From Bacteroides sp. CAG:709 (GTDB taxonomy: Bacteria > Bacteroidota > Bacteroidia > Bacteroidales > UBA932): DNA of 24,141 nt. Positions 18,701 to 24,141 of this stretch are shown here, piece after piece. The position numbers were made by a program, and so were the translations under genes. The notes beneath the pieces were generated by a model. That model was not told the DNA's origin and ran no database searches. It was given only the letters and a program-made list of their open reading frames with translations. The DNA lies in the NCBI GenBank assembly GCA_000434935.1, contig FR882204.1, forward strand, positions 78,746 to 102,886, written 5' to 3'. Each line of letters starts with the position of its first letter. The first letter of the stretch is position 1.

Positions 18701-18888
18701 CGCCAACAAAACCTGGTGAGACTTACGGAAGTGTCGCCGGTTCTACCGCTGCCGGCACGAAAATTACCGGGTGCAAGTTTGGAGGATCGGTTCTGGGCAG
18801 CACCGTTACAGAATCCAACTGTTCCTCATTTGTCGCCGGTGACGGCAATGCCGCTGTTTCTTCTTGCGTTTATTGGAATGGAAAATAA
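15757..18888 (+). CDS. BACON-domain and GLUG-repeat surface lipoprotein
   Basis: 1043 residues from ATG 15757; ATG 15766 is an equally possible start and TTG 15748 less likely. The lipobox is FIAGC (Cys22), followed by SEEQPDD, which resembles the acidic export signal of surface lipoproteins in Bacteroidota. Two BACON-like domains are visible (about 33-130 with WWNVESDASWCKV and MQVSQTG; 131-222 with WDIVNSDWITAVKEG), and a third, weaker one to about 313. A cap with EWTPIGTADKPFAGIFDGR leads into about fifteen GLUG repeats ending YWNGK. BACON domains are linked to carbohydrate or mucin binding. The position after SusD is where surface glycan-binding proteins (SusE/F type) usually lie, so a ligand-binding role is the best guess. 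Its C-terminal repeats are clearly related to those of the GLUG lipoprotein before SusC. Confidence 0.84.
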   Translation: MRFMKQYIRLLPLLLSVFIAGCSEEQPDDTGAEVKSIEVSYSYDGAEVKALPFNSSSRSVRVDVKVNNQDIWWNVESDASWCKVFEEQHRGDGGFTLNILANDDYSDREPATLTFVSGQFRGYTMQVSQTGNVFIVNKLFAVGPRSAGTEEVEVSVKEGVEWDIVNSDWITAVKEGSPVSEGGVTKTRVSVRWNENTSAARFGSIGFKRSSFKDADSQFSVFQFGNELTYDESGDIMLPAKECPAVAVKVPSYGVNGVVLPEWITYTTEANADNTITYKLTFEDNPSDTRTIRNSNVSFDIADKDSDVVLPVIKQDYYTVHGITTADGLKLFAKTVNEGGDVSEWQKDGKTILLNNIDMSALTGEWTPIGTADKPFAGIFDGRYRKILNMKSSSPLFGTCEGAQLSNIIIDESSEFNVRGEYLTECVAAPLAGKLTDCKVSECTNNASVLMEASTLNEATVAYVSGLVGVTAGNTTVYKSENNGSVAASGKCKTAKAQGTFYVGGIVAMNGGTIDGCTNNGAVSDAAVSYNHSLAGVAAANSGNVQSSKNCGRISVAAVRVVDSQNDVSRYINMGGIAGYNMEGGKIAGCTNDAALASASDVKLQRVGGVAGYLESAQVSKNINTANGKCDITGTSTDSRGARQLSLGGLYGEMTCDAALDFSGDGKCSAGPLTVSDYEASADHVIIYIGGMVGHAGLADDISILHPEWNGTITMNLKNNKFAGYVLGVGGVIGGAGVFEKERVAGGHLTVEDASVGGIVNIMANKNYAMSHKFAGIGGVSGFVSTGGVSFRRCTSETKILQPDYCGKSNGCAQHVGGIAGIVMGGDSEITDCHNAGEIDNEHYNNNPWTGTNMQSGSTAGIIGAYAYDNDYKASIKISGCANSASVKSYRGMAGGIAGYLRNAEVLDCRNTGTMANGARSYVGGIIGIADNSSVSGCTAICKIGGSSAGSEIYSGGGIVGILWTGSRCENCAYFGDITSLTPTKPGETYGSVAGSTAAGTKITGCKFGGSVLGSTVTESNCSSFVAGDGNAAVSSCVYWNGK
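16950..18800 (+). repeat. GLUG-repeat array in the BACON lipoprotein
   Basis: About fifteen coding repeats with cores such as FYVGGIVAMNGGTIDGCTNN, VGGIAGIVMGGDSEITDC and GGIAGYLRNAEVLDCRNTG. The last repeats (CAYFGDITS, then CKFGGSVLGSTVTESN) correspond to the last repeats of the array at 8573-10350. Confidence 0.8.
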
Positions 18889-18894
18889 TTGGCT

Positions 18895-20574
18895 ATGAAA
18901 AACTGGATACTGATGCTCCTGCTGCTTGTGGGAGCTTGGTCTTGTTCTCCGTCATCATCTTCTCCTGACAATCCCGGAGAAGATGAGGGGGAGATAACCG
19001 TGACGGGAATAATTTATGACGACAGCGCGAAACCATTGGCTGATGTCCTTGTGTCGGATGGTTATATATTTGCGAAAACCGGCGCCGACGGCCGTTTCTC
19101 ATTGGAGAGCGATTTGGACAAGGCCAAATTCGTCTATATGGTCCAGCCTTCCGGGTATCAGGCCCCTGTCGAATCGGGACAATCAATGTTCTGGAAACGG
19201 CTGGGCAAAGGCGATGCGCAGAAAATCAATGGAGTATATCAGCTCAGGTTCACATTGGACAAGATCAAATCCGATGCGGACAAGTTCTCGATGGTCATTG
19301 CCGGAGACCCGCAGCCGCGTGCGCGTACTGCCGGTTATGACAAATTCGCCTATCATTCACTTGACTGCAATGAAGATATGTGGAAAGATATGGGCGAGTA
19401 TACCTCATCTTTGGGCGGGCGTCAGGTCTTCGGAATAATGCTGGGTGACCTCGTGCATGAGAACATGTCCTTATATCCGGATTATTGCAACGGGCTTGCA
19501 CGGCTGAATTGCGCCGTGTACAGTGTCATCGGAAATCATGACAATGACCCGTCTGCCGCCGATGATGAAGCCGGCGCTGCCTGTTTCGAGAACTATCTGG
19601 GCCCGAGGAATTATTCCTTCAATGCCGGAAAGTTCCATATCGTTGTGGTGGATAACCTGATAATGCAGCTGAATTCGTCGAGACAGCTTAAAGATTATGA
19701 CCAGGGGCTTACTGACGATATCTGGAAATGGCTGCAGAAAGACCTTTCATATGTGGATTATTCGACACCTGTCATCATCTGCTCGCATTCCCCGATGTTC
19801 ATGCTGTCGTCAGGCGGTGACAGGTCCCTGTCCGCGGCTACGCGTCACGGGGCGGATTATGCCCTGTTGCTTTCCAAATACAAGAAGGTATATGCCTGGG
19901 CCGGGCACATGCATGCCGCGTTCAACTATGTGTATGGCCCGTCTTCGAAATATCCGGGGATAGAGGCACATACAGTGTCCAGGGTTACCGGCTCATTGTG
20001 GGTGAACGAGTGGCTGTGTGAAGACGGAACCCCGAGGGGATATGTCGTGGCGGACGTGGACGGCGAAAACTTGACATGGAAGTTCAAGCCGATTGCCTAT
20101 CAGACCGCGAAGGCGGTCGGTGAGGTCCCGGCCTATACGCTGCGCGACTATACCTTGACCTCGGACGGCGTCGCCATGCGCAACGGAAGAAAATTGGACG
20201 AAACCTATCAGCTTCGCGCTTATCCGCGCGGGACTTATGGCGACAACTATGTTTATGCCAATGTCTTCATGTATGATGAGGCATGGGGCGAGGTGAAATT
20301 CACTTCATCGAAGAGCGGCCCGGTGATCATGACCAAGGTCTCTGAAAAGACCAAGAAATATGATGCCGCCTACAAGGAAGTGTTTGATTTCTATAAATCG
20401 GCCGGTTCTGCGTTAAGTTCATCATCTGATTTTGTGCTTTTCAACAAGTCCGGTGAAGTGGCCAATCCTGTGCCGCACCTATTCAGATGCTACTCTTCTG
20501 CGGAATCCGATTCCGGAACCGTCACGGTAACAGACCGTTTCGGCAATGAATATTCTACGACAGTGTCATGGTAA
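18895..20574 (+). CDS. Calcineurin-like metallophosphoesterase lipoprotein
   Basis: 559 residues from ATG 18895, six bases after the previous stop. The signal peptide ends GAWSC (Cys17), followed by a Ser/Pro-rich and acidic linker. Domains: a carboxypeptidase-regulatory-like MetallophosN region (about 34-120, with VTGIIYDDSAKPLADVLVSD), the metallophosphoesterase core (about 130-345), and a MetallophosC-like beta domain to the end. All expected metal ligands are present: Asp138 in GDPQPR, Asp185 in GDLVHE, Asn214-His215 in GNHD, His298 in SHSPMF, and His338/His340 in AGHMHA. It should be an active two-metal phosphomono- or diesterase at the cell envelope. The substrate is unknown. The paralogue just downstream shares the whole catalytic region. 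Confidence 0.92.
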   Translation: MKNWILMLLLLVGAWSCSPSSSSPDNPGEDEGEITVTGIIYDDSAKPLADVLVSDGYIFAKTGADGRFSLESDLDKAKFVYMVQPSGYQAPVESGQSMFWKRLGKGDAQKINGVYQLRFTLDKIKSDADKFSMVIAGDPQPRARTAGYDKFAYHSLDCNEDMWKDMGEYTSSLGGRQVFGIMLGDLVHENMSLYPDYCNGLARLNCAVYSVIGNHDNDPSAADDEAGAACFENYLGPRNYSFNAGKFHIVVVDNLIMQLNSSRQLKDYDQGLTDDIWKWLQKDLSYVDYSTPVIICSHSPMFMLSSGGDRSLSAATRHGADYALLLSKYKKVYAWAGHMHAAFNYVYGPSSKYPGIEAHTVSRVTGSLWVNEWLCEDGTPRGYVVADVDGENLTWKFKPIAYQTAKAVGEVPAYTLRDYTLTSDGVAMRNGRKLDETYQLRAYPRGTYGDNYVYANVFMYDEAWGEVKFTSSKSGPVIMTKVSEKTKKYDAAYKEVFDFYKSAGSALSSSSDFVLFNKSGEVANPVPHLFRCYSSAESDSGTVTVTDRFGNEYSTTVSW

Positions 20575-20585
20575 TGGTGAATCAT

Positions 20586-23408
20586 ATGAAGAAGACAATA
20601 TCTATCATCCTGTTGCTCCTTTGGGCGGTTGCGGCTTATGCCCAAGGCATCGGGACTTATAAGGAACTTCTGGAGTTTGCAGCTGCAAGCAACTCCGGGC
20701 AAAACATTGACAAATGGAAAGATGCCGACGGCGTCATTTGTCTTACGGCAGACATTGACATGTCGAAAGTGAAAAAGTTCGACGGTGTGAAAACGTTTGG
20801 CGGGGTATTCGACGGACGCGGGTTCTCCATTATGAATTGGAAAGCCCAGAGGGGACTGTTCGGACAGATAGCGGAAGGCGGCATTGTCAGAAATCTGAAG
20901 ATTGATGCTTCCTGTTCAATGAAAGTTCCCAATGGAACTGTCGAATATCATGTCGGATTCATTGCAGATGAGAATGGAGGAATCCTGGAAAACTGCGAGA
21001 ATCACGGCAGCATCAGCCACCGTTCCGGCTTTACGGAGAAAGACGTGTATGTCGGAGGTGTTGCCGGCATAAACAAGGCATCCATTCTTCGCTGCCGTAA
21101 TTATGGAAACATCGATTCCCGAAGCGCATCAGTCAGCCAAAAGGGAGAAATATCCGCACATATCGGAGGAATTGCCGGTGGCGGATACCTGAAGACTTTC
21201 ATGTGCCCGGTTTTCGCATGGTGTGAAAACTATGGACAAATACGCTTTGAGGGGGATTTTCCGGCATGCAACCTGGGTGGCATTGTGGGTAGCGGATTCA
21301 AGGTTCCCGTGAAATTCTGTATCAACAAGGGGACTGTCACGGCGCAGACTGTGCAAGGCGAGCCCAAGAATGATGCAATGATTCCTCAGATACGTGTCGG
21401 TGGTGTTGCCGGAATGACTAAAGGCGACATTATGGGATGTGACAATTTCGGAGAGGTCTCATCTTCAGGCACGCATTGGCCTGTAGTCGGCGGTATCTGC
21501 GGAATGCCTCACGCGGCCATCGTGATAGGGGATTGCGTGAATTATGGAATTGTCCGCATTACGAATGATTCTCCCGGCTGCGTAGGCGGCATTGCAGGTT
21601 CCATAAACAGGCCGGTGCATGTAAGGGGTTGTGTGAATCGTGGAGATATAACTTTTGGAGGATTCAGTCCTGACAGACGTTCTGCCTGTGGCGGTATCGC
21701 CGGCTCTGTCACTGTCAAGCGCGATGCCAAAGAAGGCGCGTATGTCCGTAATTGCCTGAATTACGGCAATGTTGCCGGCGGCTCCGGTTCGAACAAATAT
21801 GAAAACAGCGACAATGCAATCCATACGGGAGGCATTACGGGATGGATATCAGGTTCCGATCTGGCTGTCGTGATGCTTAAGGATTGCACCAATTATGGAA
21901 AGGTGACATCTGACGGCGGCAGGTGCGGAAATATTTCCGGTGCATGTGTCAAGGTCCAGACAGGAGGGCAATACCCGGACGATTGGACGGAGGCGGCTGA
22001 ACCGATGTCCGACGGCAGCAATGTGTTCGGACGTGTTACGGATGTGACAGGAAAGGCTGTCGCCGGTGTGGTGGTCAGCGATGGCTTCCAAAGTGTCCAG
22101 ACAGACGGATATGGTTATTATTCCATGAAGAGCGACTTGTCTGCGGTCAGATTCGTCCAAATCTCGTTTCCTGCTGAATATGAAATCAATGCCGTGGACG
22201 GAAAGCCTTGCGGATACAAGCGCGTGGCAAGATATCAGAAGGCCGTCATGGCGGACTTCGTGCTGACGCCCCGAAAGTCACCTGCGGACAAATATACGAT
22301 GCTTATGATTGCCGACCCTCAGATGAGGCCGTTCGGCGTCGACAATTCGGCGGAGGCCTACAAGAATTCCGTCATTCCTGATGCAGAAGCGTTCAGGCAG
22401 CAGTGCGGTGACGAATGTTATTCAATAGAACTTGGCGACCTGGTTTATAATTTCATGACTGCTTATGACGATTATATGGATATCACTGCAGGACTGAAAT
22501 GTCCGACATTCAATGTGATGGGCAACCATGACTATGACCAGACCACAATGTATGACTCCGAACTGGGTGCCGTTTATTTCGAAACGTATGTGGGCCCTCA
22601 GAATTATTCGTTCAATATCGGGAAGGTCCATTACGTGGTTCTCAATGACATAGTTTACAGCAGGGCTTCCGCCAAGTATACCTACCGCTCCGGCTTGGAA
22701 GAACAAGCATTGAAATGGCTGGAAGGCGACTTGGCTTTCGTGCCTCATGATACGCCTCTTGTGGTATGTGCACATTCGCAGATGTTCAAGAAACGTTCGA
22801 GCCATTCTTCACGCAACCTGAATTATGCAAGTTACAAGGAACTTATATCCCGTTATTCCAAGGTTTATTCATGGGCTGGCCACAATCACGAGAATTACTA
22901 TTATGACTATGCCGGAAAAGAGTTGGGCCTGGATAACATCTCATGTATCACGGTGTCACGTTCTACTGGGGCGCTCAGATTGAACAAGTACCTGAACAAT
23001 GACGGTACGCCTCAAGGATATATGGTAATGGAGGTCGATGGCGATTCTTTCCGCTGGTATTATAAATCTGTCGGCAGGAATGGCAATTGGCAGATGAAAG
23101 TCTATCCGCCACGCCGCACCGACGGAGCGAGGATCGTTGCGAACATCTGGAATTACGGTGATGGCTGGAGCAATGTCGAGTGGTGGGAGAACGGCAAGAA
23201 GGTAGCCGACATGAGCCGGACCGAAATGGAAGACCCTGATTATGTGGATGTCTTTTCCGAGGTCAAGAATCCTACGACACGGAAGTATTGCGCACCGCTC
23301 AAGAGCCACAACATGTTCGAGGTGATGCCGTCCGACAATGTCCGTTCAGGTGAAGTCCATGTCACGGACAATTTCGGCGTGACCTACATCTCCGAAATTG
23401 AGTGGTAA
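20586..23408 (+). CDS. Secreted GLUG-repeat/metallophosphoesterase fusion protein
   Basis: 940 residues from ATG 20586. In-frame ATGs at 20568 and 20574 overlap the previous stop but would add a non-typical leader. The signal peptide ends VAAYAQ and has no lipobox, so the protein is probably cleaved by signal peptidase I, unlike its lipoprotein neighbours. Residues about 25-110 form a GLUG cap (FGGVFDGRGFSIMNWK), and about nine GLUG repeats reach residue 445. Then come a carboxypeptidase-regulatory-like unit (VFGRVTDVTGKAVAGVVVSD, from about 481) and the phosphoesterase core: Asp577 (IADPQMR), Asp618 (LGDLVYN), Asn647-His648 (GNHDYD), His730 (CAHSQMF) and His766/His768 (AGHNHE). A MetallophosC-like end closes it. 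The catalytic half is a paralogue of the preceding gene. The repeats probably place the enzyme on a ligand or partner (inference). Confidence 0.9.
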   Translation: MKKTISIILLLLWAVAAYAQGIGTYKELLEFAAASNSGQNIDKWKDADGVICLTADIDMSKVKKFDGVKTFGGVFDGRGFSIMNWKAQRGLFGQIAEGGIVRNLKIDASCSMKVPNGTVEYHVGFIADENGGILENCENHGSISHRSGFTEKDVYVGGVAGINKASILRCRNYGNIDSRSASVSQKGEISAHIGGIAGGGYLKTFMCPVFAWCENYGQIRFEGDFPACNLGGIVGSGFKVPVKFCINKGTVTAQTVQGEPKNDAMIPQIRVGGVAGMTKGDIMGCDNFGEVSSSGTHWPVVGGICGMPHAAIVIGDCVNYGIVRITNDSPGCVGGIAGSINRPVHVRGCVNRGDITFGGFSPDRRSACGGIAGSVTVKRDAKEGAYVRNCLNYGNVAGGSGSNKYENSDNAIHTGGITGWISGSDLAVVMLKDCTNYGKVTSDGGRCGNISGACVKVQTGGQYPDDWTEAAEPMSDGSNVFGRVTDVTGKAVAGVVVSDGFQSVQTDGYGYYSMKSDLSAVRFVQISFPAEYEINAVDGKPCGYKRVARYQKAVMADFVLTPRKSPADKYTMLMIADPQMRPFGVDNSAEAYKNSVIPDAEAFRQQCGDECYSIELGDLVYNFMTAYDDYMDITAGLKCPTFNVMGNHDYDQTTMYDSELGAVYFETYVGPQNYSFNIGKVHYVVLNDIVYSRASAKYTYRSGLEEQALKWLEGDLAFVPHDTPLVVCAHSQMFKKRSSHSSRNLNYASYKELISRYSKVYSWAGHNHENYYYDYAGKELGLDNISCITVSRSTGALRLNKYLNNDGTPQGYMVMEVDGDSFRWYYKSVGRNGNWQMKVYPPRRTDGARIVANIWNYGDGWSNVEWWENGKKVADMSRTEMEDPDYVDVFSEVKNPTTRKYCAPLKSHNMFEVMPSDNVRSGEVHVTDNFGVTYISEIEW
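20945..21915 (+). repeat. GLUG-repeat array fused to the phosphoesterase
   Basis: About nine coding repeats with a very regular end, C-x-N-x-G-x-[IV]: CENHGSI, CRNYGNI, CENYGQI, CINKGTV, CDNFGEV, CVNYGIV, CVNRGDI, CLNYGNV and CTNYGKV. Spacing varies between about 30 and 47 residues. In a beta-helix these cysteines would stack in one column. Confidence 0.85.
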
Positions 23409-23419
23409 TTCAGTAAACC

Positions 23420-23447
23420 GTCCGGAAAACTGGTACTTTTTCCGGAC
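23420..23447. terminator. Hairpin after the SusCD block (possible terminator)
   Basis: A perfect 10-bp stem pairs GTCCGGAAAA (23420-23429) with 23438-23447 around an 8-base loop, starting 11 bases after the last stop codon of the block. The T run lies inside the stem and no T run follows, so it is not a standard intrinsic terminator. It may act with the next hairpin or protect the 3' end of the transcript. Confidence 0.5.
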
Positions 23448-23462
23448 AAAATAATCTTATTC

Positions 23463-23506
23463 AGCAGTCCGTCCGGAAATAAACGTTTTATTCCGGACGG
23501 ACTGCT
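23463..23506. terminator. Long perfect hairpin, probable transcript end
   Basis: A perfect 16-bp stem pairs AGCAGTCCGTCCGGAA (23463-23478) with 23491-23506 around a 12-base A/T-rich loop. No T tract follows on either strand. Its place between the last gene of the block and an independent promoter suits a transcript boundary or RNA-stabilising structure. Confidence 0.55.
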
Positions 23507-23545
23507 TGCGCTTGGCCTGTGGCGAAACACTTCTGCAAAAAAATA

Positions 23546-23576
23546 TTTGCATTGAAAAAAATAATTAGTACTTTTA
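23546..23576 (+). promoter_or_regulatory. Promoter candidate for the S8-like protease gene
   Basis: TTTG at 23546-23549, a 19-base spacer, and TACTTTTA at 23569-23576 fit the Bacteroidota promoter (TTTG, 19-21 bases, TAnnTTTG) except for the last base. The start codon is 22 bases further on. It is the best promoter match in the window and suggests that the last gene is transcribed separately from the SusCD block. Confidence 0.6.
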
Positions 23577-23598
23577 CGCGGTAAACGAACTTAAAGAT

Positions 23599-24141
23599 AT
23601 GACTCAGGCTAGGTTAGAATTCGTCGGGGTGCTTCTGTGCACTTTGGTAGTGACGGTGGGCTGCGGAAGAGAGAAGGATTTGGAATGTGACGGGGGCTCT
23701 TCTGAAACCAAGATTGTCAACAATAGGACTTCATCGGAGGAAGGTGTGCTTCTTCTGGAGTTTTCGGACGGACAGAACGTGCCGTCGGAGATGGAAATGT
23801 CGGGAGACACCGGATGCAATATCCGTCTCGAACCCCTTTTCGAAGGCGTTGAGGACAAAAACCTCGAAAGATGGTATGTCGCCAGATTCTCTTCGGAAAT
23901 TTCTTCTGAGCGTGTGGCCGCGGAATTGGCCGGGCGTGACGATATCACCAAGATACAATACAACAAAATCATCAGGAAGGCACCGGGCGAAGTTTCGTCC
24001 TGTGTCGAGGAAGATGTCCCTGTAAGGACCAAGGCCACGCCGGTTCAGACGGCCGTGTTCAATGACCCTGGCCTTGCTGACCAATGGCATCTTGTCAATA
24101 CCGGAAATACCAAGGGTCAGGGGGAAAACCCTGTGTTTAGG
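23599..24141 (+). CDS. Subtilisin-like (S8) protease lipoprotein, N-terminal part
   Basis: The frame is open from ATG 23599 through the last base, so 181 residues are seen and the 3' end is cut. The first 22 residues form a lipoprotein signal ending VTVGC (Cys22). Residues about 95-145 (RWYVARFSSEISSERVAAEL, then DDITKIQYNKIIRKAPGE) resemble the inhibitor-type propeptide of S8 proteases. FNDPGLADQWHLVNTGNTKG, near residues 154-173, is the usual entry to the subtilisin catalytic domain (NDPxxxxQWHLxNTG). The catalytic Asp, His and Ser lie beyond the window, so activity cannot be judged. The likely place of action is the cell envelope. It follows the SusCD block but has its own promoter candidate, so a functional link is uncertain. 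Confidence 0.82.
   Translation, partial: MTQARLEFVGVLLCTLVVTVGCGREKDLECDGGSSETKIVNNRTSSEEGVLLLEFSDGQNVPSEMEMSGDTGCNIRLEPLFEGVEDKNLERWYVARFSSEISSERVAAELAGRDDITKIQYNKIIRKAPGEVSSCVEEDVPVRTKATPVQTAVFNDPGLADQWHLVNTGNTKGQGENPVFR

Noticed and set aside
6253..23408. Block as a conventional polysaccharide utilization locus
   Set aside because: No glycoside hydrolase, polysaccharide lyase, carbohydrate esterase or sulfatase is seen between fecR and the terminal hairpins; the GH3 gene at 820-3039 is separated by gmk, nadD, fba and terminators.
23604..24038. 144-codon minus-strand open frame opposite the last gene
   Set aside because: The plus strand carries a lipoprotein signal, an S8-type propeptide and a promoter; the minus frame has none of these.

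Overview
The window looks like chromosomal DNA from a member of the Bacteroidales (phylum Bacteroidota). The evidence is a SusC/SusD pair with an N-terminal STN domain on SusC, an ECF sigma factor with a FecR-type anti-sigma factor, many lipoprotein signal peptides, BACON and GLUG domains, and promoter-like sites of the TTTG / TAnnTTTG type with little sign of Shine-Dalgarno sequences. I cannot name the genus from sequence alone.

Layout. Positions 1-5550 are housekeeping: the 3' part of dnaK with a strong terminator; a GH3 beta-glucosidase lipoprotein (bglX-like) that converges, 15 bases apart, on a minus-strand gmk-nadD pair; and a class II fructose-bisphosphate aldolase (fba). A bidirectional terminator separates fba from a minus-strand ECF sigma factor gene.

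Positions 6253-23408 form one long plus-strand block, probably an operon, with gaps of 3-26 bases: fecR-type anti-sigma factor, an unrecognised 55-residue small protein, a fimbrillin-like/GLUG lipoprotein, SusC-type TonB-dependent transporter, SusD-type lipoprotein, a BACON/GLUG lipoprotein, a calcineurin-like metallophosphoesterase lipoprotein, and a secreted protein that fuses GLUG repeats to the same metallophosphoesterase fold. The sigma factor is divergent from this block. Reading the parts together (inference): the STN domain of SusC signals through FecR to the sigma factor; SusC/SusD import a ligand; the GLUG and BACON proteins bind something at the cell surface or in the periplasm; and the two phosphoesterases act on a phosphorylated substrate. 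No glycoside hydrolase, lyase or sulfatase lies in the block, so this is not an ordinary polysaccharide utilization locus. It is the most interesting object here.

Positions 23409-23598 hold two perfect hairpins and a good promoter candidate. The window ends inside a lipoprotein gene whose start resembles the propeptide and first catalytic-domain residues of a subtilisin-like (S8) protease. No tRNA, rRNA, CRISPR array or insertion sequence was seen, and no gene-free stretch exceeds 300 bases.
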